The notes beneath the pieces were generated by a model. It had not been told where the DNA came from. It worked only from the letters and a program-made list of their open reading frames with translations, and made no database searches. This document shows positions 1 through 9,280 of a DNA stretch of 64,000 bases, piece after piece. A program made the translations under genes and the position numbers. Position 1 is the first letter of the stretch, and each line of letters starts with the position of its first letter. Source of the stretch: Micromonospora mirobrigensis (GTDB lineage Bacteria; Actinomycetota; Actinomycetes; Mycobacteriales; Micromonosporaceae); contig NZ_FMCX01000008.1 of the NCBI RefSeq assembly GCF_900091555.1, forward strand, positions 1 to 64,000. The letters are read 5' to 3'.

Positions 1-309
1 AGCCAGGTCGGTCTGGACCAGCACCAGGTCCGCCGTTGGGACTCCTGGCACCGGTTCACCACCCTGGCCCTGGCCGCCCTCGCCGTCCTGGCGATCTGCG
101 CCGCCGACATTGCCGACCAGGACCACGCCGATAACGGCCTGATCAAGCTCACCGTCAACGAGATCCGCCGACTGATCAACGCCTGCATCATCCACCCGAT
201 CAGCGACCTCGCCCACCGTTTGCACTGGTCAGGCTGGCGACGCCGGCATCAAGCCCGAGCCCGCCGAGCCCACTACACACGCCGCCTCAACCTCGAACTC
301 CAGCCATGA
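1..309 (+). CDS. IS701-type transposase, C-terminal end only (cut by window edge)
   Basis: The first 102 codons are open from the window edge to a TGA and read VGLDQHQVRRWDSWHRFTT then ALAALAVLAI. This is the characteristic C-terminal end of IS701/IS4-like DDE transposases, where an RRW(D/E)xWHR(F/H) motif is followed by a hydrophobic helix. The rest of the gene lies outside the window, so I cannot say whether the element is intact. I see no clear terminal inverted repeat between its stop and the next gene, about 75 bp away. It indicates insertion-sequence activity beside the WG-repeat gene. The family call rests on motif memory. Confidence 0.7.
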   Translation, partial: SQVGLDQHQVRRWDSWHRFTTLALAALAVLAICAADIADQDHADNGLIKLTVNEIRRLINACIIHPISDLAHRLHWSGWRRRHQARARRAHYTRRLNLELQP

Positions 310-385
310 TCCCGAACGGCGGCTGCCGTACTAGTCCCGCCCGACCGGCCCCGCCGGGTGGGCTCAGCGCGCCGCGGCGGCCGGC

Positions 386-3300
386 TCAGAGCACCGGGGT
401 GGCGTCGGTGAGCAGCCGGTCGATCTCCACCAGCACCTCCGCCCGACCCGGGTGCACCGGGTCGATCAGCGGCTCGCCCCGCCGGTCCAGCGCGCCCCAC
501 CGGCCGCCGCCGTCGGCCACCAGGAACGCCACCGGGTGGATCAGCAGCGCCGGCCAGACCGGCTCCACCAGCACCCGGCCGGTCCGGTCGACCACGCCCC
601 GGCGGCCGTCCGACTCGACCACGGCCAGCCCCTCCTCGGTGAAGCCGTCCACGGGCCGACCGTCGGCGAGCGCGGTGACGAACCCCTGGTGCCGGGTCGG
701 CACGACCATCCGGCCGGCCCGGTCGACCGCGCCCCAGCCACCCCGCCGCACCGCCGCCACCCCACCGGAGAACGGGCGTACGTCGGAGAAGCCGGGCGGG
801 ATCTGCACGATGTTTGTCGGGTCCACGGCCATCCAGTTGCCGGTGCCGTCCATGGACACCCAGGCCAGCCCCTGGGAGAACGGACCGACCGCCCGGTAGC
901 CGTTGTTCGACTCGATGCGTACCGCCCCGGTCTCGTCGATCAGCGCCCAGCGGGTGGCCTCCGGGCGACGTACCCAGGCCAGGCCCTCGTGGAAGGGCTG
1001 CGCCTCGGCGTACTCGCCGGCGATCACCAGCTCGCCGTCGGCGTCGGCGTACCCCCACCGCTCCCGCTGCCCGTCGAAGGCCGGCACCGGGTAGCGGGAG
1101 CTGCGCAGGATCTCGTCCCGGTCCCGCGGGAACGGCCCGAAGCCCTCTGCGGTGATCCGGTCGCGGACCGCGTCCAGCCCCACCCGGACCCGGGCGACCA
1201 GCTCCGGATCGGCGTCGTGACCGAGGTCGAGGGCCCGCTCGAAGTGGTCGCACGCCTCGATGAACCGTCCCTGGTCGTAGGCGCAGCGGGCGGCGTGCTC
1301 GTGCAGGGCGGCGCGCAGCCGACCGGGCAGCTCGGGCGAGTTCGCCTCGACGTACAGGCGGTCGGCCTCGGCGTACTCGCCCCGCCAGCGCAGCACCTGG
1401 GCCAGCCGCGCGCGGGCCAGCGCGGTCCGCCGCAACTCGCCGGTGATCTCCGCGTACGTGAGGGCCAGCCGGCCGTCGGCCAGCGCGTCGTCCAGGTTGC
1501 CGAGGATCCGCGACACCACCGCCCGAAGGCTGAGCAGCCGGGCCCGCGACGGGTTGTCCAGGGCGGCGCCCAGTTTGGCGGTGAGCCGGTCACGGACCGT
1601 ACGCAGCAGCTCGGGGTCGCCGGGCTCCTCCCGCAGGGTCCGCGGGTCGAGGCGGAACCGGAGGCCGGCGAGCACCTGCTCGGGGTCCTGCTGCCGGACG
1701 TCGGGTCGAGGCTCGTCGGGTCGACGCGGTTCGGGGGCGGGGTGCGTACCGCCGGACGGGCGCCGCTCCACCGCCGGCGCCTCGTCGGCCACGGGCTGCG
1801 CCGCGGGGCGGGGATCGCCGGGCGAGCCGGTGCGGAGCGGGTCGGCCGCGGCGTCGTCCGGGTCCGTCGACGGGCGGTCGGCCACGGGCGTCGTATCCAC
1901 CGACGGCACGATCTCCGGCGCCGGACCCGCGGTGGCCTCGGCCGGGTGGTCCTCGGGGTCCGTGGCGGGCGCGACCGGCGCGGGTCGGCCTGCCGTCGCG
2001 GACGGTACGTCGGCCGGCTCGGCGGCGCCTTCGGCGGTCCGTACGGCCGGCCGGGCGTCGCTGCTCGGAGTCGGGTCTGCGGCCGGGTCGGCGGCCGGGC
2101 CGTCCGTGCGCGGTACGGCCGGCCGGGGTTCGTCGCCGCCCGCCGGGGCGCTGTCGTCGCCGGGCCGGTCCGAGCCGGCCGGCTCTCCGCCGGTGCCGGT
2201 TCGAGGGTCGGCCGGGGGCCCGCCGACGGCCGGGGTGGCCTTGCCGGGCGCTGCGCCGGTTGCGTCGTCGGACGCTGTGGCGGTCGCGCCGTCGGTGCCG
2301 GCCGGGTCGGGCCTGGGCGCGTCGGCCGTGGTGGAGACCGGGGCGGCCTGCGGAGCGGAGTCCGCGACGGACGGCGCCGGAACCGGCGGGGTCGACGTCG
2401 GGGCGGTGGGCGTCGGGCGGCGTGGTCGGAACCAGGCCCCGGCGTCGTCGTCCTCGGCGGGCGTCGAGGGCCGGGCCGCCGGAGCCTCGGCCGCCGGTTG
2501 CGGCGTGGTCGTGGCGGTGTCCACGGCCACCGGGACCGGTCCTGGTGTCGTCGTGGCGGGTCCGGGTGTCGTCGTGGCGCTGCCGGCCGGTGCCGCGACG
2601 GGACCGGGTGTGCCGATGACGGGGGCTGCCGGGTCCGGGCCGGGTGCGGTGGGAGAGTCGGCCGGCTCGTCCGACGGCCCGGTACGAGGGGCGTCCTCCA
2701 TGGTCGCGGCGGACGACGCCGGCTCGGTGAGGTCGCTCGCGGGCTGCGCAGGAGCCGGGGCACCGACACCGTCGGCGACCCGGGCGACGGCGGGAGCGTC
2801 GTGCCCCGCCGAGGAGAACGGCACGTCCGCCGGCTCCGACCCGGCCGTCGCCCGGTCGGCCGTGGACGGCCCGGTGACCGGCTGCGGATCCGCCGACGGC
2901 TCGACGGGTGAACCGGTCGATCGGTCGGGACGGGTCGCCGGTGGCGGCGTCGTCGGACGCTGCGACGGGTCGAGGCGTGGCGACACACCCGCGTACGGCG
3001 ACGCTCCCGCGTACGGTGCCTGTCCCGGGTACGGCACGTCGTCCACGGCGGCCGCTGGTTCGAGCTGCGGTGACGGGTCGGGGGCGGCCGGTGGGCCGGA
3101 GACCGGTACGACCGGCGCGGCGGGGGACACCGGCGTCGGCGCGGCGGCCGGACCGGCCGGCGGAACCGGTGCCGCCGGCCGCGGCTCGTCGGGTGCGGAC
3201 CCCTCTCGGGGAGCGGGCGCGGACGTCCTGTCGGCGCCGGCCGCTGCCGGCACGTCGGTCGGCACGGGCTCGACCGTCGGGTCGGAGGTGACCGTCGGGT

Positions 3301-5569
3301 CGGGGTCGGCCGGTGCCGGTGCCGGGGCGTCGGCCGGCGCGGGCGTGGCCGCTTCCGCCTCCGGGCCGGTCTGCGGAGCGGCCTGGTCGGATCGGTCGTC
3401 GTCGCGTGGTCCCGGACCGGGGGCAGGCAGGAACTCGACCCGCATTCGGGCCGCGGGCGGCCCCTGGTCCGCCGGCGGCGTCCCGCCCACCAGCGGCTGG
3501 GCGGAGGGGTCGCCGACCCGGCCGGCCGGCCGCTGCGGTGCGTCCCCCGCCGAGTTCGGCCTGCCCGAGACGGGCACACCGGGCCCGGGTCCGCCGGACA
3601 CCGGAGCGCCGGAGACAGGGGCGCCGGACACCGGAACACCGGACACGGGCGCACCGGACACGGGCACGCCGGACACCGGGGCGCCGGACGTCGGGACACC
3701 CGACACCGGGGCGCCCGAGATGGGGAACGGGGGAGCGGAGGCGGGGCGCACCGGGGGAACGTCGGCACGGTGCTCGACCCGGGAGCGACCGTCTGCACCC
3801 TGGGGGCCAGGCACCGGCGGTTGCCCGCCCGGGTGGACCGGCCCACGTGGATCGACTCCGGTCCGCTGGTCGAGGCGAGGCTGACCGTCGAACCCGGGCC
3901 GTTCCACCCGTCGGTCCGGCTGGTGCGTCTCCGGCCGGACATCCTCGGTGCGCCGCAGCTCGGTCCGTCGCTCCTCGGCCCGACGCTCGTCGGGAAGCCG
4001 CTCCTCGATCCGACGCTCGTCGGGAAGCCGCTGTTCGGGCCGACGGTCGTCGGGATGCCGCTGCTCGACCCGACGCTCGTCGGGACGTCGCTGCTCCGGA
4101 CGTCGCTCCTCGGCCCAGCGCTCGTCGGGGCGCCGCTCGTCCGACCGGGGGCGGCTCGGCCCCGCGACGGGGTGCTGCGCCGCCGGCGGGTAGCCGGCCG
4201 CGCGCTCGTCGGGCCGGGACCGGGGGTGCTCAGGTTCGGGGCGCGGCCGGGCGCCGGTCTGGTCGGTCCGGTACCGGCCGCGCTCGTCGGCGGGCCGGTC
4301 CACCGGCCGGGTGTCCGGGGCGTACCCCGGGCGGTCCACCGGTGGCCGGCCACCCGGCGTGAGCGGTGTCCGCCCGTCGGTGGGGCGCAGCTCCGGAGTG
4401 GGGCCGTGACGTTCGTCGACCCGCCGCCCGTCGGGCGTGCGGCGGGTGCCGTCCGGCGGGGCCTCGGGTCCGGTGCGGGCGTGCTGCCGCCCGGGGACCG
4501 GCCACTCGCCGGGCCGGCGCGGTCCGGGCGCGCCACGGTCCTCGGTGCGGGGCTGCCCCGCGCCGGGGCGCCCGCCGTCGTCGTAGGGGCGTCCAGGGCG
4601 GATCGGGCCCGGCTCGGGCCAGCGCAGCCCACCGTCGCGGTCTGGGGCGGGACGGCCGTCGGCCGCCCGGTACGGCTCCGAGCGCCCACTCGCCGCCCGG
4701 GGCTGCGGCCGGTCCCACCCGTCGGCCCGGCCGTCCGGGCCGTACTCCGTCAGTGTCGGCCGCTGCGGCGCCCCGCCGGGACCGCGCCCGCCGGGCTCCC
4801 CGCCCGCCCGGCCGCGTCCCTCGACGTCTCGGTCGGGCCGACCGTCGGTCGGGCGCCGGTCGGGGGCCGGCTGGTCGTGGGTACGCGGGTGTCGGGCCGC
4901 CTCCTCCGGCTCGGGCAGCCAGCCCGGCTCGCCCCGGAGCGGCCCGGCGGCTGCCGGGTGGCCGGCGGCCTCGGGACGCGCCCAGCGCCCGGCGGCCGGC
5001 CGGTCCCGGCGGGGGTCGGGTTCCCGGTCGCCGTGCCAGCCGGCCGGCCGGTCCCGGTCGACCGTCCACTCCGGTCCGTGCTGCTCGGGCCGGGCGTGGT
5101 CGGCGCGCCGGCCGGTGGACTGGTCCGCCGGGTGCGGCGGTGCGGGGTGGGCGGCACGCCGGTCCGCCCAGCCGCGTCGCCCGTCCGGTTCGCCTCGCGG
5201 GTCGGTCCGGTCCCGTCGGCCGTCGAGGGTGGACCGGCCGTCCCCGGGTCCGCGGTGGTCCGCCGCCGGGTGTGGCGGCTCGACGGGACGCGCCGCCCGG
5301 CGTTCGTCCCAGCTGCGCCGCCCGTCCGGGGCGCCGCGACGGTCGTCGGTCACCGGCCCGCCGGGGTACGCGTCACCGGTCGCGGGGCTGACCGGCTGCA
5401 CCTCGGCCCGGCCGACGACGGCGCGGGCCCGGGCGGTCGCCGGGGGCGTGGAGCGGGCGCCGATGTCGCCCGGGTAGCGCTGCCCGGGGAACTGCGGCTG
5501 CCACTCGTGGGTCGGCTCCTCCGCCCAGGACGGGCCGCCCAGGTCGCGCCAGCGGTCGTAGCCGTTCAT
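386..5569 (-). CDS. Very long disordered protein with C-terminal TPR and WG repeats (1727 aa)
   Basis: Residues 1 to about 1290 are low-complexity Pro/Arg/Asp/Ala-rich sequence without a signal peptide or membrane segment. They include a charged octapeptide-like tract (RRPDERRxEQR) and a VSGAP/VSGVP pentapeptide tract. Residues about 1290-1490 look like a TPR-type helical solenoid (ALAxARLAQVLRWRGEYAEADRLY). The last 235 residues hold at least five WG-type repeats, including WGYADADGELVI, WALIDETGAVRI, WGAVDRAGRMVV, RGVVDRTGRVLV and WGALDRRGEPLI. The start is supported by a GAGG box about 7 nt before the ATG. WG repeats form beta-sheet scaffolds for protein contacts, and the function here is unknown. 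The frame is real: its C-terminal domains are recognisable, whereas the long opposite-strand frames are compositional shadows. Confidence 0.85.
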   Translation of the reverse strand: MNGYDRWRDLGGPSWAEEPTHEWQPQFPGQRYPGDIGARSTPPATARARAVVGRAEVQPVSPATGDAYPGGPVTDDRRGAPDGRRSWDERRAARPVEPPHPAADHRGPGDGRSTLDGRRDRTDPRGEPDGRRGWADRRAAHPAPPHPADQSTGRRADHARPEQHGPEWTVDRDRPAGWHGDREPDPRRDRPAAGRWARPEAAGHPAAAGPLRGEPGWLPEPEEAARHPRTHDQPAPDRRPTDGRPDRDVEGRGRAGGEPGGRGPGGAPQRPTLTEYGPDGRADGWDRPQPRAASGRSEPYRAADGRPAPDRDGGLRWPEPGPIRPGRPYDDGGRPGAGQPRTEDRGAPGPRRPGEWPVPGRQHARTGPEAPPDGTRRTPDGRRVDERHGPTPELRPTDGRTPLTPGGRPPVDRPGYAPDTRPVDRPADERGRYRTDQTGARPRPEPEHPRSRPDERAAGYPPAAQHPVAGPSRPRSDERRPDERWAEERRPEQRRPDERRVEQRHPDDRRPEQRLPDERRIEERLPDERRAEERRTELRRTEDVRPETHQPDRRVERPGFDGQPRLDQRTGVDPRGPVHPGGQPPVPGPQGADGRSRVEHRADVPPVRPASAPPFPISGAPVSGVPTSGAPVSGVPVSGAPVSGVPVSGAPVSGAPVSGGPGPGVPVSGRPNSAGDAPQRPAGRVGDPSAQPLVGGTPPADQGPPAARMRVEFLPAPGPGPRDDDRSDQAAPQTGPEAEAATPAPADAPAPAPADPDPTVTSDPTVEPVPTDVPAAAGADRTSAPAPREGSAPDEPRPAAPVPPAGPAAAPTPVSPAAPVVPVSGPPAAPDPSPQLEPAAAVDDVPYPGQAPYAGASPYAGVSPRLDPSQRPTTPPPATRPDRSTGSPVEPSADPQPVTGPSTADRATAGSEPADVPFSSAGHDAPAVARVADGVGAPAPAQPASDLTEPASSAATMEDAPRTGPSDEPADSPTAPGPDPAAPVIGTPGPVAAPAGSATTTPGPATTTPGPVPVAVDTATTTPQPAAEAPAARPSTPAEDDDAGAWFRPRRPTPTAPTSTPPVPAPSVADSAPQAAPVSTTADAPRPDPAGTDGATATASDDATGAAPGKATPAVGGPPADPRTGTGGEPAGSDRPGDDSAPAGGDEPRPAVPRTDGPAADPAADPTPSSDARPAVRTAEGAAEPADVPSATAGRPAPVAPATDPEDHPAEATAGPAPEIVPSVDTTPVADRPSTDPDDAAADPLRTGSPGDPRPAAQPVADEAPAVERRPSGGTHPAPEPRRPDEPRPDVRQQDPEQVLAGLRFRLDPRTLREEPGDPELLRTVRDRLTAKLGAALDNPSRARLLSLRAVVSRILGNLDDALADGRLALTYAEITGELRRTALARARLAQVLRWRGEYAEADRLYVEANSPELPGRLRAALHEHAARCAYDQGRFIEACDHFERALDLGHDADPELVARVRVGLDAVRDRITAEGFGPFPRDRDEILRSSRYPVPAFDGQRERWGYADADGELVIAGEYAEAQPFHEGLAWVRRPEATRWALIDETGAVRIESNNGYRAVGPFSQGLAWVSMDGTGNWMAVDPTNIVQIPPGFSDVRPFSGGVAAVRRGGWGAVDRAGRMVVPTRHQGFVTALADGRPVDGFTEEGLAVVESDGRRGVVDRTGRVLVEPVWPALLIHPVAFLVADGGGRWGALDRRGEPLIDPVHPGRAEVLVEIDRLLTDATPVL
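3566..3735 (-). repeat. 15-bp tandem repeats encoding VSG(A/V)P pentapeptides
   Basis: About ten imperfect 15-bp units encode alternating PVSGA and PVSGV within the disordered region of the WG-repeat protein. Units degrade at the downstream end (GGPGPGVPVSG). The unit length keeps the reading frame, so copy number can change without breaking the gene. Confidence 0.85.
3940..4160 (-). repeat. Tandem charged repeats (RRPDERRxEQR-like)
   Basis: The segment encodes successive variants of RRPDERR, VEQRHPDD, RRPEQRLP and RRIEERLP. It is a highly charged Arg/Asp/Glu tract of roughly 70 residues, probably a single helix or a disordered polyampholyte. The DNA shows a matching 24- to 30-bp periodicity (repeated gctcgtcggg blocks). 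Confidence 0.75.
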
Positions 5570-5754
5570 CGGGAGACCTCGCCGACTGGTGTGGCGGTCG
5601 GTCCCGGTCGCCGGCTCACGACCGAACCCGTAGCCGGCTCGCGTCGCTTGCTCACGGCGGTGTCACCTCGTTGGAAATTGTCGCGCCCGGCGCCGGAACC
5701 GGCGGTAGAGTCGCACGTTCCGGCCGGGTCTGGCTGCGGATGGAGGGTAACGGC

Positions 5755-6606
5755 GTGGGTTCCTTCACCGCCACTGTGGCGCGACCCACGGGCACAAACG
5801 TTATCCTAAGGATTCGGACATTTAGCGCAATAGTCGGTTCGGGCTTTCGTCGGCACGCCACCTACCGGCAGGCGGCGGTCGCCGGAGTCGTCACCAACAC
5901 GGTCTTCGGCTTCCTGCGCTGCTACGTCCTCCTCGCCGCCGTCGGCGCCGCCGGCACCGTCGCCGGGTACGACCGGGCCCAGCTGGCCACCTTCGTCTGG
6001 GTCGGTCAGGGCCTGCTGGCGGTGATCCTGCTCTGGGGTTGGACCGAGCTCGCCGACCGAATCCGTACCGGCGAGATCGCCGCCGACCTGCTCCGCCCGA
6101 TCCACCCGGTGACCAGCTACCTTGCCACCGACCTGGGCCGGGCCGGCTGGGCGGCGTTCTCCCGGCTGCTGCCTCCGGTGCTGGTCGGACCGCTCTTCTT
6201 CGACGTCTACCTGCCGCAGCGGGCGGCCACCGGGCCGCTCTTCGTGTTCTCCGTGCTGGTCGCCGTGCTGCTCTGCTTCGGCTGCCGCTACCTGGTCAAC
6301 GCCACCGCGTACTGGTTGTACGACGTGCGGGGCGCCATGATCCTCTGGACCCTCTGCTCCGGCGTGCTCGCCGGACTCTACTTCCCGCTGCGCTTCCTGC
6401 CCGACGGGCTGCTGCGTCCACTCTGGCTGATCACCCCGTTCCCCAGCCTGTTCCAGACCCCGCTGGACGTGCTGGTCGAGCGGGACCCGCCGGCCACCCA
6501 GCTCGAACTGGTCGGGTTGCAGGTCGGTTGGGCCGTGGCGATCCTGCTGCTCTGCCGGCTGGTGCAGCGGCGGGCCGAGCGCCGGATGGTCGTGCAGGGT
6601 GGCTGA
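5755..6606 (+). CDS. ABC-2 family transporter permease (first of two)
   Basis: The product is an integral membrane permease of about 283 aa with roughly six hydrophobic segments (AGVVTNTVFGFLRCYVLL, LFVFSVLVAVLLCFGCRYLV and others). It resembles the ABC-2/DUF990-type subunits that occur as a pair with a dedicated ATPase. The GTG start was chosen because GGAGGG lies 7 nt upstream. An in-frame ATG 15 nt earlier and a TTG further up have weaker sites. It overlaps the second permease by 8 bp, so the three genes form one operon. The pair probably forms a heterodimeric exporter with the ATPase, substrate unknown. A near-palindrome (ATCCTAAGGAT) lies just inside the reading frame in locally AT-rich DNA. 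Confidence 0.85.
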   Translation: MGSFTATVARPTGTNVILRIRTFSAIVGSGFRRHATYRQAAVAGVVTNTVFGFLRCYVLLAAVGAAGTVAGYDRAQLATFVWVGQGLLAVILLWGWTELADRIRTGEIAADLLRPIHPVTSYLATDLGRAGWAAFSRLLPPVLVGPLFFDVYLPQRAATGPLFVFSVLVAVLLCFGCRYLVNATAYWLYDVRGAMILWTLCSGVLAGLYFPLRFLPDGLLRPLWLITPFPSLFQTPLDVLVERDPPATQLELVGLQVGWAVAILLLCRLVQRRAERRMVVQGG

Positions 6607-7435
6607 GCCGCTGTCCGCCGCCCGGCCGGGCGTGCGGGGCGCGCTGGCCGCGTACCGGGCGCTGCTGAGGGCGCAGGCCCGGTCGCAGACGGCGTACCGG
6701 ACCTCGTTCGTGGTGGACCTGGTGGGCAACGTGGGCGCCACGGTCTTCGACGTGGTCACCGTGCTGGTGATCTTCGGGGTCACCCGGGAGCTGGGCGGCT
6801 TCACCCTGCGGGAGACGCTGGTGATCGTCGGCCTGTCCTCCTCGGCGTTCGCCGTCGCCGACCTGCTGGTCGGCAACATCGAACGGCTGCCCCGCTACGT
6901 GCGCACCGGGCTGTTCGACGCGGTGCTGGTCCGCCCGCTGGGCGCGCTGCCCCAGCTGCTGCTGATGGATCTGCCGCTGCGCAAGGTGTCCCGGGCGCTC
7001 TTCGGGCTGGCGGTGCTGGTCTTCGCGGTCGGCACGGCCGGGATCGACTGGACGCCGGCCCGGCTGGCGCTGGTGGTGGCCGCCCCGCTGGCCGCGGTGG
7101 TGTTCTTCGGCTCGGTCTTCGTGGCCACCGCCACCGTCTCGTTCTACTGGATCGACTCGGGGGAGCTGGCCAGCTCGGTCACCTACGGCGGGCGCGACTT
7201 CACCTCGTACCCGGTCACCGTCTACGGCGGGTGGTTCCGCGCGATCTTCGCGTACGGGATGGGGTTCGCCTTCGTCAGTTACCACCCGGCGCTGGCCCTG
7301 CTCGGCCGGGCCGACCCGCTCGGCCTGCCGGCCTGGGCCGGCTGGGCCGCGCCCGGCGTGGCGCTGGTCGCCGCCGCCGGCGCGGCCGCGGCGTGGCGCG
7401 CCGGGATCCGTCACTACCGGAGTACGGGGTCATGA
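6599..7435 (+). CDS. ABC-2 family transporter permease (second of two)
   Basis: This 278-aa membrane protein has several transmembrane stretches (VVDLVGNVGATVFDVVTVLV, LALVVAAPLAAVVFFGSVFV) and is the usual partner of the upstream permease. It begins with a GTG inside the 3' end of that gene. Its TGA overlaps the ATG of the ATPase gene by 4 bp, so translation is probably coupled along all three genes. The motif RTGLFDAVLVRPLGALPQLL matches the DUF990/ABC-2 subfamily. Substrate is unknown, and nothing adjacent points to a specific natural product. Confidence 0.87.
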   Translation: MAEPLSAARPGVRGALAAYRALLRAQARSQTAYRTSFVVDLVGNVGATVFDVVTVLVIFGVTRELGGFTLRETLVIVGLSSSAFAVADLLVGNIERLPRYVRTGLFDAVLVRPLGALPQLLLMDLPLRKVSRALFGLAVLVFAVGTAGIDWTPARLALVVAAPLAAVVFFGSVFVATATVSFYWIDSGELASSVTYGGRDFTSYPVTVYGGWFRAIFAYGMGFAFVSYHPALALLGRADPLGLPAWAGWAAPGVALVAAAGAAAAWRAGIRHYRSTGS

Positions 7436-8412
7436 GCGTGATCGAGATGGCCGGACTGCGCAAGGAGTTCACGGTCCGGGTGAAGGCCGGCCGGCTGCGC
7501 CGGACGAAGCGGACCGTGACCGCCGTGGACGGGATCGACCTGCGGGTCCAGCGGGGCGAGATGCTCGGCTACATCGGCCCCAACGGCGCGGGCAAGTCCA
7601 CCACCCTCAAGATGCTGACCGGGGTGCTCACCCCGTCGGCGGGGGAGGTACGCGTCTGCGGGCTGCGCCCGGTGCCGGACCGGACCCGGCTGGCGCTGCG
7701 GATCGGGGTGGTCTTCGGGCAGCGCTCGCAGCTCTGGTGGGACCTGCCGCTGCGGGACTCGTTCGACCTGCTCCGGCACGTCTACCGGGTGCCGGCGGCC
7801 GAGCACGCCGCCCGGCTGCGCCGCTGCCGCGACCTGCTCGACCTCGACGGCTTCCTGGACGTCCCGGTCCGGCAGCTCTCGCTCGGCCAGCGGATGCGCG
7901 GCGAGCTCACCGCCGCCCTGCTGCACGGTCCCGAGGTGCTCTTCCTCGACGAGCCGACCATCGGGTTGGACGTGGTCAGCAGGCAGGCCGTCCGGGACTT
8001 CCTCGCCGAGCTGGGCCGCGCCGGCGACACCACCCTGGTGCTCACCACCCACGACCTGGCCGACATCGAGCGGCTCTGCCACCGGCTGGTGGTGATCGAC
8101 CACGGCCGGGTGGTGCACGACGGCACGATCGCCGAGCTGCACCGCCGGTACGGCTCCCGCCGGCTGGTCGTCGCCGAGCTGGACGCCGCCCTGGCCGAGG
8201 CGCCGGCGCCGCCCGGCGCGCCGCTGGTCGGCGTGGAGGCCGACGGTCGCCGCCTGGTGTACGCCCTGGAGTCCGCCGGGGTGGCCGAGGTGGTGTCGGC
8301 GCTGGCCGGCCTGGCCGCCCTGCGGGACATCTCGATCGAGGAGCCGCGGATCGAGGACGTGGTCACCCGGCTGTACCGAGCCCCGGTCCCCGAAGCCCGA
8401 GCCGGCGGCTGA
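7432..8412 (+). CDS. ABC-2 type transporter ATP-binding protein
   Basis: The product is a 326-aa nucleotide-binding subunit powering the two preceding permeases. Walker A is GPNGAGKST (about residues 49-57), the signature is LSLGQRMRGEL, Walker B is VLFLDEPTIGLD and the H-loop is TTHD. The insertion KAGRLRRTKRTVTAVDGI before Walker A and the C-terminal extension resemble the DrrA/NatA-like ATPases found with DUF990 permeases. The ATG overlaps the preceding stop as ATGA. A stem-loop follows the stop, closing the operon against the convergent DUF3043 gene. Confidence 0.93.
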   Translation: MSVIEMAGLRKEFTVRVKAGRLRRTKRTVTAVDGIDLRVQRGEMLGYIGPNGAGKSTTLKMLTGVLTPSAGEVRVCGLRPVPDRTRLALRIGVVFGQRSQLWWDLPLRDSFDLLRHVYRVPAAEHAARLRRCRDLLDLDGFLDVPVRQLSLGQRMRGELTAALLHGPEVLFLDEPTIGLDVVSRQAVRDFLAELGRAGDTTLVLTTHDLADIERLCHRLVVIDHGRVVHDGTIAELHRRYGSRRLVVAELDAALAEAPAPPGAPLVGVEADGRRLVYALESAGVAEVVSALAGLAALRDISIEEPRIEDVVTRLYRAPVPEARAGG

Positions 8413-8450
8413 GCGCCCGGGCTCGGCGGCTGAGCCGACACGGACCGGAC

Positions 8451-8483
8451 CCGGCCCCCGCCCGCGGTGCGGGCAGGGGCCGG
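8451..8483. terminator. Bidirectional hairpin between convergent genes
   Basis: Two 15-bp arms (CCGGCCCCCGCCCGC and its near-complement, one mismatch) flank a GGT loop. It lies between the ABC ATPase gene and the convergent DUF3043 gene. There is no U-tract, as is common in actinobacteria. Confidence 0.7.
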
Positions 8484-8497
8484 TGGAGCCGAACGAG

Positions 8498-9094
8498 TCA
8501 GATCTTGTCGCCGATGGCGACCTGCGGCGCGGGCGCGCGCATCCGGCGGAAGGTGATCGACCGCATGATCGCGTACAGGTAGAGCGAACCCATCCGCTCG
8601 CCGCTGCGCGGGAACCGCTCCCGGACCAGCCCGCCGATCTTGCGGCAGATCAGGATCGAGTCGACCACCAGGCCGAGCGCCAGCGCGCCCCAGACGATGT
8701 TGGAGACGAGCCGGACGATCGGCGGCATCGCCTGGTTGGAACCGACCAGCACGATCAGCGCGCCGCCGAAGAACCAGGTGCCCACCGTACGCCGGGAGTC
8801 GACGACGTCCCGAGCCAGCCGGCGCTCCGGGCCGCGGTCGCGCGGTCCGCCCTCGCGCCGGAACTCGGCGGCGGCCTCGGCGCGGGCCTTGCGGCGCTGC
8901 TCCCGGGCCTCCTCCTTGGTCAGCGGCCGGGCCGGGGCGGTCGGGCGCCGGCCGGCGCCCGGGCGCTTCGGCGTCTCCCGGCCCTTGGCGGGGGTGTAGC
9001 CCCGGGTACGGGCGGCGGACACCTCGTCGGTGGTCACCGGGGTGACGGGTTCCTCGACGAGGTCGGCTGACTTGCGGCGAAACAGCGACGGCAC
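8498..9094 (-). CDS. DUF3043 membrane protein
   Basis: This protein of about 198 aa starts MPSLFRRKSADLVEEP. A basic, disordered N-terminal half (RRKARAEAAAEFRREGG) is followed by two hydrophobic segments (TWFFGGALIVLVGSNQAMPP and IVWGALALGLVVDSILI). This layout is that of the actinobacterial DUF3043 family. The GTG start lies 7 nt after a TACCCT box without a ribosome-binding site, which suggests a leaderless mRNA. An upstream start codon 13 codons earlier would add unconserved residues and was rejected. Function is unknown. In mycobacteria a DUF3043 gene also neighbours glycerate kinase and the HesB gene (memory). Confidence 0.85.
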   Translation of the reverse strand: MPSLFRRKSADLVEEPVTPVTTDEVSAARTRGYTPAKGRETPKRPGAGRRPTAPARPLTKEEAREQRRKARAEAAAEFRREGGPRDRGPERRLARDVVDSRRTVGTWFFGGALIVLVGSNQAMPPIVRLVSNIVWGALALGLVVDSILICRKIGGLVRERFPRSGERMGSLYLYAIMRSITFRRMRAPAPQVAIGDKI

Positions 9095-9101
9095 GCCGGC
9101 A

Positions 9102-9107
9102 AGGGTA
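9102..9107 (-). promoter_or_regulatory. -10 box of a leaderless promoter for the DUF3043 gene
   Basis: TACCCT on the minus strand sits 7 nt before the GTG, so transcription should begin at or next to the start codon. No purine-rich ribosome-binding site is present. Confidence 0.5.
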
Positions 9108-9280
9108 GCCAACCAGCCGTGCCCGGTGCACATCGCGGGTGCACCGGCGACGGCTCCAGGTCGACGCGCGGCGTGAGACCGGCCCTCATTCGGGCCGGAG
9201 TGCCGCCTGGCGGCGCGGAGGCCGAATTATGGCCGCCAGCCGAGCTGGAGCCGTCGTAGCGCAGGAAAGACGCGGTGATG

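Noticed and set aside
1024..4689. 1221-aa frame on the minus strand, and several 300-800-aa plus-strand frames across the same region
   Set aside because: They are alternative frames of the WG-repeat gene with Arg/Pro/Gly-only composition and no domains. The true frame ends in recognisable TPR and WG repeats.
5696..5723. GGAAC...GTT spacing resembling a SigR/ECF promoter before the ABC operon
   Set aside because: The spacing fits only loosely and the gene start is itself uncertain; the match is likely by chance in GC-rich DNA.
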